Assembly (NCBI GenBank): GCA_963847715.1
Contig: CAWKAZ010000005.1
Span: forward strand, 248,001-312,000
DNA length: 64,000 bases
Source of the DNA: Acidiflorens sp963847715
Lineage (GTDB): Bacteria > Acidobacteriota > Terriglobia > Terriglobales > Acidobacteriaceae
Direction of reading: 5' to 3'
Shown here: positions 33,152 through 39,916 of the stretch, piece after piece
Layout: every line of letters starts with the position of its first letter
Position numbering within the stretch: position 1 is the stretch's first letter
Position numbers and translations under genes: made by a program
The notes under the pieces: generated by a model
Seen by the model: the letters and a program-made list of their open reading frames with translations, nothing else
The model's database searches: none
What the model was told of the DNA's origin: nothing

Positions 33152-34552
33152 ATGGCGAAGCTGAAGAATTCCCCTGCGTCAGATTTGAAGAAGGCACTTG
33201 CCGAAGTGAAGTCGTCCAGCCATGACCGTGCTGGTGCCGGACACACCATCGAACCGGCCAAGGGCAAATTGGGCGTCATGATCCCCGGCATGGGCGCAGT
33301 CGCCACCACCTTTGTTGCCGGAGTCGAAGCCGTCCGCAAAGGAATCGCGCACCCGATCGGCTCGCTCACGCAGATGGGCACCATCCGGCTCGGTAAGCGC
33401 ACCGACGGCCGCTCGCCGAAGATCAACGAATTCGTTCCTTTGGCCGGCCTCAATGATCTGGTCTTTACCGGCTGGGACATTTTCGAAGACAACATGTACG
33501 CCGCCGCCCGCAACGCCGGAGTGCTCGAACGTGACCTGCTCGACAAAGTGAAAGGCCGCCTCAGTGCCATCACTCCGATGAAGGCCGTGTTCGACCACGA
33601 GTACGTCAAGAAGATTGACGGGCCGAACGTGAAGAAGGGCAAAAACAAGATGGACCTGGCCGAACAGCTTCGCCAGGACATCCGCGACTTCAAGAAATCG
33701 AGCCGCGCCAGCCGCCTCGTGACCATCTGGTGCGCGTCTACCGAGAGCTTCATCAAGCCAAAGCCGATACACCAAAGCGTGAAGTCGCTGGAGCAGGCGA
33801 TGTTCAAGAACGACAAGAACATTCCGCCTTCGATGATCTACGCCTACGCCTCGCTGATGGAGAGCGTCCCCTTCGCCAACGGCGCGCCGAACCTGACAGT
33901 CGACATTCCCGCCATGCTCGAACTGGCGCGCGAGCGCGAAGTCCCCATCTGTGGCAAGGATTTCAAGACTGGTCAGACGCTGCTGAAGACCGTGCTTGCT
34001 CCCGCATTCAAGGCGCGCCTACTCGGCCTGAGCGGATGGTATTCGACCAACATTCTCGGCAACCGCGACGGCGAGGTGTTAGACGATCCCGGGTCATTCA
34101 AAACCAAGGAAGAATCCAAGCTCGGCGCTCTCGAACACATTCTGCAACCGGCCCTGTATCCCGAACTCTACGGCAATATCTTCCACAAAGTCCGCATCAA
34201 CTATTACCCGCCGCGCGGCGACAACAAAGAAGGCTGGGACAACATCGACATCTTCGGATGGCTCGGCTATCCGATGCAGATCAAAGTGGACTTCCTCTGC
34301 CGCGACTCGATTCTTGCCGCACCCATCGTGCTCGACCTCGTGCTCTTCATGGATCTGGCGCAGCGGACGCCTGAACTGCGCCGCCTCGGAATCCAGGAAT
34401 GGCTCAGCTTTTACCTGAAGTCCCCGATGACTGCTCCGGGCCTGTATCCCGAGCACGATCTGTTCATTCAGTTGATGAAGCTGAAGAACACATTACGGCA
34501 TTTGAAGGGCGAAGAGTTGATCACGCACCTGGGGTTGGAATACTACGACTGA
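33152..34552 (+). CDS. ino1: myo-inositol-1-phosphate synthase
   Basis: 466 residues. Converts glucose 6-phosphate to inositol 3-phosphate using NAD. The dinucleotide motif is GVMIPGMGAVATTF near 41-54. Family blocks are LVFTGWDIFEDNMYAAARNA, CGKDFKTGQTLLKTVLAPAF, GWYSTNILGNRDGEVL, SKLGALEHILQPALYPELYG and HKVRINYYPPRGDNKEGWDN. The length and order match the long bacterial/eukaryotic type. Likely feeds phosphatidylinositol or another inositol-containing product. Confidence 0.94.
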   Translation: MAKLKNSPASDLKKALAEVKSSSHDRAGAGHTIEPAKGKLGVMIPGMGAVATTFVAGVEAVRKGIAHPIGSLTQMGTIRLGKRTDGRSPKINEFVPLAGLNDLVFTGWDIFEDNMYAAARNAGVLERDLLDKVKGRLSAITPMKAVFDHEYVKKIDGPNVKKGKNKMDLAEQLRQDIRDFKKSSRASRLVTIWCASTESFIKPKPIHQSVKSLEQAMFKNDKNIPPSMIYAYASLMESVPFANGAPNLTVDIPAMLELAREREVPICGKDFKTGQTLLKTVLAPAFKARLLGLSGWYSTNILGNRDGEVLDDPGSFKTKEESKLGALEHILQPALYPELYGNIFHKVRINYYPPRGDNKEGWDNIDIFGWLGYPMQIKVDFLCRDSILAAPIVLDLVLFMDLAQRTPELRRLGIQEWLSFYLKSPMTAPGLYPEHDLFIQLMKLKNTLRHLKGEELITHLGLEYYD

Positions 34553-34574
34553 GGATTAAGAGCGGAGGGACGGG

Positions 34575-34751
34575 TCACGCCTTGTCCCTCCGCCGGATTG
34601 TGTCGTTGACCAAATCTTTGGAGTGCACAGGCACCAGCCTGACGAGCGGGACGCCACGTTTTGTAATAAGCACATGTTCTCTCGTTTTGCGGACGTGCTC
34701 AAGCCACGCGTAGCAATGTGTCCTGAATTCGCTGACACTGACCTTTTTCAA
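34575..34751 (-). CDS. Phd/YefM family antitoxin (no partner seen)
   Basis: A 58-residue gene starting at TTG 34751, with GAGG six bases upstream. The product reads KKVSVSEFRTHCYAWLEHVR, then EHVLITKRGVPLVRLVPV: the Phd/YefM N-terminal strand-helix-helix, the VLITKRGVPLVRL hairpin, and a short basic tail. A typical C-terminal toxin-binding region is almost absent. No RelE, PIN or Doc gene is adjacent: upstream on the same strand is a DUF4287/DUF5655 protein and downstream a convergent gene. An orphan or remnant antitoxin, possibly a repressor. Confidence 0.75.
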   Translation of the reverse strand: MKKVSVSEFRTHCYAWLEHVRKTREHVLITKRGVPLVRLVPVHSKDLVNDTIRRRDKA

Positions 34752-34760
34752 AGCAAACCT

Positions 34761-35387
34761 CTAATCATCCAGTTCCCAAGCCTTCTTCAGCCATCTTCTT
34801 AATTCATCGTCAATATCCGCTTTCGCCTTGATCTCGATCCGCCGCGTGATCCGGTCCTTCTTCTCATACCCTCCCGTATCGATCAGACGCTTGGGAGTCT
34901 TCATATTTCCCAGGGCAAATCCGAGATCGATTCGCGTATTAGTCGACGGCTTGATCTGCGCGAAAACATGTTTGCGGTAGAAGGGCACCATCGTCTTGCA
35001 CGGACACGCCTTCACATCGGAACCGAGCGACAATCCGAGCTTCAGCAATTCTTCATACAGTGGACGCAGCGCCGCCCGCGGCCCCGAATACTGCGCCTCT
35101 ACCCATTCGGCGGCAGTTTTCAGATAAGCTTCGGGGGAGTCTTCTTCCATGTTCTTGCCGTCTGCGCGGCCCGCCAGCCATGCCGCGTAATTTGTCCCGA
35201 GCTTGTGCTCCTTCTTCAGCCATTCGCGGCGTCCTCTTTCGGTTAGCGGCCCGGACTTGGTGATCAGCACGAGCCACTCTTCAAGCGAGCGCCCCGTCTT
35301 CTGCGGGAGTTCCTGCATCCACTTTTGTGTCATCGCTACGCCCGGGTGGACGCTATACAAACGATGTGACGATTTCGCGGCAGACAT
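34761..35387 (-). CDS. DUF4287 plus DUF5655 domain protein
   Basis: 208 residues from ATG 35387, with GGAGG six bases upstream. Residues about 21-75 (MTQKWMQELPQKTGRSLEEW ... LTERGRREWLKKEHKLGTNY) are a DUF4287 unit; residues about 95-205 (YEELLKLGLSLGSDVKACPC, MVPFYRKHVFAQIKP, RIDLGFALG, DIDDELRRWLKKAWE) are a DUF5655 unit. Such proteins are common in soil bacteria and lack a known biochemical role. It may be cotranscribed with the small Phd-like gene 9 bases downstream. Confidence 0.8.
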   Translation of the reverse strand: MSAAKSSHRLYSVHPGVAMTQKWMQELPQKTGRSLEEWLVLITKSGPLTERGRREWLKKEHKLGTNYAAWLAGRADGKNMEEDSPEAYLKTAAEWVEAQYSGPRAALRPLYEELLKLGLSLGSDVKACPCKTMVPFYRKHVFAQIKPSTNTRIDLGFALGNMKTPKRLIDTGGYEKKDRITRRIEIKAKADIDDELRRWLKKAWELDD

Positions 35388-35443
35388 ACACCACCTCCGG
35401 GCGCTAATGATATCGAATCCCGCCACAAGTTAGAATCGACGTA

Positions 35444-35914
35444 ATGGCCAAGCGAACGTCCACCCGCGGACACAGCACCACTTACGTCGATCTGCAGAAG
35501 AACTACTGTTTCGGATGCGGCACCGCCAACCCCGACGGTATGCGCCTGCGCTTCACTTATGACGAGGAGCGCCACTGCTTCGTCTGCCGCTTCCGCCTCG
35601 GTAAGCGCTACACCGGACCTCCCGCCCACTGCCACGGCGGCATCATCGCCACCATCCTCGACGAAGCCATGGGCAAGGTGAACAAACTGCGGCATGTGGT
35701 AGCGCTGACCTCCGAGATTACCGTGAACTATCGCAAGCCCGTCCCGCTGAACAAGCCGCTCCGGGTGGAATCCCGTGAAGTCGAAGTAAAGGGCCGCAAG
35801 CACATCAACATGGCCGAGATTCTGAACGACAAAGATGAAGTCCTGGCCCGCAGCCAAGGCGTCTTCATCGCCATCGATCCTCACAAAATGTTCGCCAAGT
35901 TCGTGGAGCGCTAA
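35444..35914 (+). CDS. hotdog-fold thioesterase (PaaI-like)
   Basis: 156 residues. CFGCGTANPDGMRLRF is the family N-terminal block; AHCHGGIIATILDEAMGKVN holds the hotdog helix and likely catalytic Asp/Glu; EITVNYRKPVPLNKPLRVES forms the central strand pair. Probably hydrolyses acyl-CoA or prevents mis-acylation in the cytoplasm. A TAGAAT box ends seven bases before the ATG and there is no Shine-Dalgarno site, so the transcript may be leaderless. Confidence 0.85.
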   Translation: MAKRTSTRGHSTTYVDLQKNYCFGCGTANPDGMRLRFTYDEERHCFVCRFRLGKRYTGPPAHCHGGIIATILDEAMGKVNKLRHVVALTSEITVNYRKPVPLNKPLRVESREVEVKGRKHINMAEILNDKDEVLARSQGVFIAIDPHKMFAKFVER

Positions 35915-36004
35915 TCGTAGATGGTCAAACAATGTAGGGCGGACACTCCTGTCCGCCGCTATGGATCATTCCCAGGGCTGCGGGTTCGCGTAGAATGAGT
36001 CGTC

Positions 36005-36235
36005 ATGCTGCTGGCTGACAAGCAGATATGGCGGGAAGCCCCGAATTCCGTTCGTATTCCGACCGGGATTCTGGTCGCGCTCGCCCTGGGGCTGAGATGC
36101 TATGGCGTCTATCGTTCTGCGCGGAACACTCCGAAGCGGTCTCCCAAGGTGCAGCGTATTGAGCGTATAGTCGCCATCAGCCTCTGGAGTTTTATTGCCG
36201 CAGCGGTGGCTCTGCTGCTTATCTCCGAGCGCTAG
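36005..36235 (+). CDS. small two-helix membrane protein
   Basis: 76 residues with hydrophobic helices at about 20-32 and 55-73 joined by a basic loop (RSARNTPKRSPKVQRIER). TAGAAT at 35991-35996 lies eight bases before the ATG, a possible leaderless start. No family recognised. Weak evidence for expression, but codon use and topology are consistent with a real gene. Confidence 0.5.
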   Translation: MLLADKQIWREAPNSVRIPTGILVALALGLRCYGVYRSARNTPKRSPKVQRIERIVAISLWSFIAAAVALLLISER

Positions 36236-36338
36236 GATTCCTGTGGCACGGTGTCTCTACGATGTAAAATAGAGACTAGAAGGCGCTCTGCGCGCCTATC
36301 CTTCGCGATCGCGAAAAGGTATCCAACAGGTATTTACT

Positions 36339-37264
36339 ATGTCGCAAAACAACGGACACAACACCACCAGTCTTCGCCTGAAGACCGGCCTCGCCGAAAT
36401 GCTAAAAGGCGGCGTCATCATGGACGTCACCACCGCCAAGCAAGCCGAAATCGCCGAGCGATCCGGCGCCGTAGCCGTCATGGCGCTAGAGCGCGTCCCC
36501 GCACAGATTCGCGCCGAAGGCGGAGTGGCACGCATGGCCTCGCCAAAAATCATCCGCGAAATCATGGGCGCCGTCGACATTCCCGTCATGGCCAAGTGCC
36601 GCATCGGCCATTTTGCCGAAGCGCAGATTCTGCAGGAACTCGGCGTCGACTACATCGACGAGTCCGAAGTCCTCACTCCCGCCGACGAAGCCCATCACGT
36701 CGACAAGCACGCCTTCAAAGTCCCATTTGTCTGCGGAGCCCGCAACCTCGGCGAAGCCCTCCGCCGCATCGCCGAAGGCGCGTGCATGATCCGCACCAAA
36801 GGCGAAGCCGGCACCGGAGACGTAGTCCACGCGGTCAAGCACATCCGCCAGATCGTGCAGGAGATGCGCATCCTCACCGTGCTCGGCGAAGAAGAACTCT
36901 ACGCCAAAGCCAAAGAGCACGGAGCCCCCTACGAACTGATCAAACATGGTAGCGAAAGAAGGGCAAGCTCCCCGTCCCCAATTTCTCCGCCGGAGGCATC
37001 GCCACCCCCGCCGACGCCTCGCTCGTCATGCAACTGGGAGCTGAGGCTGTGTTCGTAGGCTCGGGAATCTTCATGAAAGACAGCACCACGTTTGCCGACC
37101 CGGTTGAAGCGGAGAAACGCGCGAAGGCCATCGTGCGGGCGGCGACGCACTACAAAGATCCGAAGGTGTTGCTGGAGGTCAGCGAAGATCTGCAGGGAGC
37201 GATGAAGGGATTGGCCGTCAGCGGGCTCGACGAAGCGCAGATGCTACAGACAAGAGGATGGTAA
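36339..37264 (+). pseudogene. pdxS: pyridoxal 5'-phosphate synthase lyase subunit PdxS, frameshifted
   Basis: PdxS combines ribose 5-phosphate, glyceraldehyde 3-phosphate and PdxT-supplied ammonia into PLP. Residues 1-204 are canonical (GLAEMLKGGVIMDVTTAKQA, ALERVPAQIRAEGGVARM, MAKCRIGHFAEAQ, VPFVCGARNLGEALRRI, MIRTKGEAGTGDVVHAVKH). After LIKH at about 36950 the frame is lost, and GKLPVPNFSAGGIATPADAS onward to QTRGW is read two frames further on. The pattern fits one extra G after the CAT codon and another in the following GGG run, both between 36948 and 36972. An assembly error is possible because the rest is well preserved. Confidence 0.85.
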
Positions 37265-37287
37265 GTAGCCTTATCGCACAGTCTTTG

Positions 37288-37950
37288 TCAGCCTGACGAT
37301 TCGTCAAGCTTCTTTTTCGCCTCAGATCGCAGACTGAGCAGGTATTGTTCGGACTCGATGTTTTCCCTCATTAGTCGGATGCTTGCCTTGTATGCAAACA
37401 AACCGAGTAGGACCGTGTGAGTCAGAATGGCTACCAAATCGCGTTCTGAGTTCTCTTTCAATATCTCCTTGCCAAAGTGGCTCTGCAAAATGCCGTGCAA
37501 CAGGGATAGCTTTTTGGTCCCAAGCTCCTCGATCGAGTCGGCATCGACGTCATGAGCGAAATCATTTCGGAGTTTTCGTACGCAATCTGCATAGTTCATG
37601 ATGTACGTGGGAATCAATCTGCAAGAGTCGAGAAGGTCAAGCTTAAGCGAGAATGTGAAGTCGCGATTCTCTGACAACGTTCGATATTTGGGTATCCAAC
37701 ACGCCAAGACAGAATCTAGATAGTGCTCAATCGTCAGTGCCGACATAATCACCATGGCCCGGTCGTCCCGAAGCTTGTTGATTCTCCTGAGGAAATTCGG
37801 AACGGCCAAGTTCCAATCTTCCGCATGAACGACCTCGCCCATGAAAGGTTCGCGGAGGAGACATTCTCCTCTTTTGCCGCTCAGGATTAGGCCCTTTTTC
37901 TCGAACAGCTCTTTGTTGCGTGCAAAAATGGATTGGTTCATCAAGACCAT
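37288..37950 (-). CDS. HEPN-like protein with RNDFAH motif
   Basis: 220 residues from ATG 37950; an ATG nine bases inside is also possible. Mostly helical: NFLRRINKLRDDRAMVIMSA, LTIEHYLDSVLACW, and KLRNDFAHDVDADSIEEL with the R-x4-H motif of HEPN domains, also seen in MltR-like proteins. HEPN folds often occur in RNases and toxins that attack tRNA, and in defence systems. Its base composition is more AT-rich than the neighbours, which suggests transfer. Exact family and activity are unproven. Confidence 0.6.
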   Translation of the reverse strand: MVLMNQSIFARNKELFEKKGLILSGKRGECLLREPFMGEVVHAEDWNLAVPNFLRRINKLRDDRAMVIMSALTIEHYLDSVLACWIPKYRTLSENRDFTFSLKLDLLDSCRLIPTYIMNYADCVRKLRNDFAHDVDADSIEELGTKKLSLLHGILQSHFGKEILKENSERDLVAILTHTVLLGLFAYKASIRLMRENIESEQYLLSLRSEAKKKLDESSG

Positions 37951-38109
37951 TCTGCTCTTCGAATCATGTCGGAGCAACGTGGCGGGTGGCGCTCCTCTGA
38001 CATCAATCAACTACTGGGGGGCAGCGGGGGGCCCGGGTCACGACCCGACGGTATCTCGCCGACCAAAGCAGATGGATTGGGAGATCCCTAGCCAAGTAGC
38101 AAAGCTCAG

Positions 38110-38598
38110 CTACCAGCCTCCCGTTAATCGGTACTTCATCTTACCCATCAGGTTGTGAGTAATGAGGCTGTAAACGTAGATCCTCACGGCCTTGTCGCCA
38201 TCGGCCTCTGCCGTATAAGTGCCCGGAGTCAAGTTTGCGCATTTGCGAAAACCAGCTTGGCACCACAACATTATGTGTTGTCCGTTTAGGATCGCGTGCA
38301 CCGATTCCTGCTGGATGGCATGGTGTGTCGTGTAGGCAGGTGTCCCGGGCGTCGTATTGGTCGTGCAGTTCGTAGTCGCGTTGACGCTACCACTTGTTGT
38401 ATTGCCGTATGTAGTCGCATCAACACTACCATTGGTATTGCAATTGGTATCCGAACTTCCAGCCGTGGCGGCGTGATGGATGGCCAAGTCCCTTTGCCAA
38501 GCTTCAGTTCCAATCACTTCAATTTGAAATGTCGGACGATCCTTGGCAAAAGCCATGAAAGATAAGAACACGCACGCGATCGTGGCGAATCGTTTCAT
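38110..38598 (-). CDS. secreted protein with Asn/Thr-rich repeat
   Basis: 162 residues from ATG 38598, with AAGGAG upstream. The signal peptide ends near residue 18 (MAFAKD). Residues about 52-82 are a low-complexity stretch of TNGSVDATTYGNTTSGSVNA type encoded by imperfect DNA repeats. The C-terminal part (HAILNGQHIMLWCQAGFRKC, NLTPGTYTAEADGDKAVRIY) is beta-rich with two Cys. Unknown function, probably surface exposed. Confidence 0.65.
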   Translation of the reverse strand: MKRFATIACVFLSFMAFAKDRPTFQIEVIGTEAWQRDLAIHHAATAGSSDTNCNTNGSVDATTYGNTTSGSVNATTNCTTNTTPGTPAYTTHHAIQQESVHAILNGQHIMLWCQAGFRKCANLTPGTYTAEADGDKAVRIYVYSLITHNLMGKMKYRLTGGW

Positions 38599-38780
38599 AG
38601 TCTTCTCCTTTGGGAATCGACGTGACTAGCTAGGGGCCGGAAACGAACGCGGACAGCCGCAATACAGCGTTGGTAACTATATGCCCATGCCCGCAAACCA
38701 CCAATAACACGTTCGTGCCGGGCGCTTCACGTTTCGCGGTTTTCGAAACATTCCATGACTGCATGGGGCATGGGATTTCT

Positions 38781-38817
38781 CCACAAAAACCAAAAGCCCC
38801 GCTAGTCAGGCGGGGCT
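38781..38817 (-). terminator. rho-independent terminator of the antisense RNA unit
   Basis: AGCCCCGC (38795-38802) pairs with GCGGGGCT (38810-38817), an 8-bp stem with a 7-nt loop. On the minus strand it is followed by TTTGGTTTTTG. It lies just downstream of the segment complementary to the tRNA-like gene. Confidence 0.85.
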
Positions 38818-38852
38818 CAAACAATTGCCAGTTGGTACGCTATCTGCGAAGT
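38785..38852 (-). ncRNA. candidate small RNA antisense to the 8/4 tRNA-like RNA
   Basis: On the minus strand, an extended -10 element TGCTATAAT (TATAAT at 38864-38859) points to a transcript start near 38852. The predicted RNA is about 68 nt: TACTTCGCAGATAGCG, then TACCAACTGGCAA, then the terminator. TTCGCAGATAGCG is fully complementary to the anticodon arm and loop of the tRNA-like RNA (13 of 13), and GTACCAACTGGCAA to its D arm (13 of 14); a short D/anticodon junction of the tRNA would bulge out. The -35 region is weak. It could also be the 3' part of a longer readthrough transcript. Confidence 0.5.
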
Positions 38853-38858
38853 AAGCTC

Positions 38859-38867
38859 ATTATAGCA
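38859..38867 (-). promoter_or_regulatory. extended -10 promoter element
   Basis: TGCTATAAT on the minus strand matches the TGnTATAAT extended -10 consensus. It lies between the tRNA-like gene and the complementary segment, 7-8 bases before the latter. No good -35 is seen, which extended -10 promoters tolerate. Confidence 0.5.
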
Positions 38868-38911
38868 TTGCCAAGCAAGCTCTCCGAAAGTTACGAATGT
38901 CGAGGGCCGTG

Positions 38912-39000
38912 CGGAGGACGACGGACTTGAACCGTAATGGCTGACTAGGCCACTCGACTATTTCGCAGATAGCGTCCAGTACCCACTGGCAACGTCCTCC
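38912..39000 (-). tRNA. tRNA-like gene with 8/4 acceptor/T-stem fold (allo-tRNA), anticodon GCG
   Basis: Reading down from 39000: acceptor GGAGGACG pairs perfectly with CGTCCTCC (8 bp), followed by a G discriminator at 38912. D arm CCAGT-GGGT-ACTGG. Anticodon arm GCTAT-CTGCGAA-ATAGT, giving anticodon GCG. A long variable arm contains TGGC-n7-GCCA. T arm ACGG-TTCAAGT-CCGT (4 bp), directly stacked on the acceptor. A conventional 7/5 folding would put T opposite C in the T stem, whereas 8/4 pairs throughout. CCA is not encoded. G73 and the long variable arm are serine-type identity elements, while GCG would read the Arg codon CGC. Structures of this 8/4 kind have been described from Acidobacteria as possible suppressor or regulatory RNAs. 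Confidence 0.8.
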
Positions 39001-39021
39001 AGACGCAACCTGCCTAGATTC

Positions 39022-39050
39022 AATCTTCGCTTCGCCTTAGGCATTTGCAA
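39022..39050 (-). promoter_or_regulatory. possible promoter of the tRNA-like gene
   Basis: On the minus strand TTGCAA (39050-39045) and AAGATT (39027-39022) are 17 bases apart and would start transcription about 15 bases before the tRNA 5' end. The match to consensus is only moderate. Confidence 0.3.
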
Positions 39051-39132
39051 CGCCACGAAAGTAGACGCTCCAAAAGAAGACTCTTGCTCTTTGCACCTTG
39101 CGAACCGTCATAAACTGTCATAATATGAAGCC

Positions 39133-39507
39133 ATGCCGATGACCTCGCTGAACATCTCTCTCCCCGAAGCACTCAAAGAATACGTTGAAGGGCAGGTCGC
39201 CTCCGGAGACTGGGGAACGCCCAGCGAATACGTCCGCGAATTGATCCGTCAGGACAAAGCCCGCCGCCTGGGTGATCTCGAACAGGAGCTCGTCGCCGCC
39301 GCCGAAGGGGCGAATATCGAGCTCCCCGTGGCCGATATTCGACGCAAAGGCCTGATTCCGACCTTGCAGGAACGAGCACGTTTGGAGCGCCTGCGCCGCG
39401 ACATCCGCGAAGGCCTGGATAGCGGCCCCGCCCGTCCCTGGAGCCCGGCCGAAATGAAGCGCGAAGGCCGCAAGCTTCTGAAGCGCCGGTCCGCTGCAGC
39501 AAAGTAA
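39133..39507 (+). CDS. parD: ParD-like ribbon-helix-helix antitoxin
   Basis: 124 residues. The N-terminal 85 are typical ParD/CopG: TSLNISLPEALKEYVEGQVA, GDWGTPSEYVRELIRQDKAR, then a helix toward PTLQERARLERLRRDI. An ATG two codons inside (MTSLN) is an alternative start. The last 25 residues (SGPARPWSPAEMKREGRKLL) form an extra basic tail. It is immediately followed by the ParE gene with no gap, but that gene is frameshifted. Confidence 0.85.
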   Translation: MPMTSLNISLPEALKEYVEGQVASGDWGTPSEYVRELIRQDKARRLGDLEQELVAAAEGANIELPVADIRRKGLIPTLQERARLERLRRDIREGLDSGPARPWSPAEMKREGRKLLKRRSAAAK

Positions 39508-39808
39508 ATGCCCATTCTTGTCGTGCGTCCGCGCGCCTTGCGAGATCTCGCAGAAATTTGGGCATGCATCGCTGACGACAGTCCGGACCAAGCCGACCAC
39601 TTCGCTGACCTGCTAGCAATCAAGATTGAAGCACTTGCCCGCCGGCCGGGTATGGGTCGCCCCAGGCCCCGAGTTGGCGTCTGATCTGCGTAGCTTTACA
39701 GTCGGCCGCTACGTAATCTTCTATCTGCCGATATCTCGGGGTGTTGAGATCGTTCGCGTCCTCCACGGGTCGCGAGACATCGAGGCAACATTTGAAAATG
39801 AGCTGTAA
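39508..39808 (+). pseudogene. parE: ParE/RelE-type toxin, frameshifted
   Basis: The ATG at 39508 directly follows the parD stop. The first frame reads ILVVRPRALRDLAEIWACIA, ADHFADLLAIKIEALARRPG, MGRPRPR and then hits a stop. One base further, the second frame continues ELASDLRSFTVGRYVIFYLP, ISRGVEIVRVLHGSRDIEAT, the ParE C-terminal strands. Removing one C from the CCCC run at about 39665-39668 restores a 99-residue toxin. Either a natural loss of toxin activity or an assembly error in a short homopolymer. Confidence 0.8.
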
Positions 39809-39815
39809 CTGACTG

Positions 39816-39850
39816 CCCCACCTTTCGCGCTTTTCGAAACGTGAGATTGT
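39816..39850. repeat. inverted copy of the GTGGAATCCCAC palindromic element
   Basis: GCCCCACCTTTCGCGCTTTT followed by CGAAACGTGAGATT is the reverse complement of the element at 6093 and 8252, here located directly after parE. Confidence 0.55.
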
Positions 39851-39916
39851 ACGTCCGGGCGTGCAGACGACTTCTCTGCAATACTCGATCCCAACACGGA
39901 AATCCAAGGAGTTCTG

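Noticed and set aside
33019..33822. Minus-strand open frame (267 codons) opposite the inositol-phosphate synthase gene
   Set aside because: No family features, no ribosome site, and ino1 is complete on the plus strand.
38912..39000. Selenocysteine tRNA (selC)
   Set aside because: The 8-bp acceptor and small D loop recall tRNA-Sec, but the anticodon loop CTGCGAA gives GCG, not UCA, and the T stem is 4 bp. No selA/selB genes are in the window.
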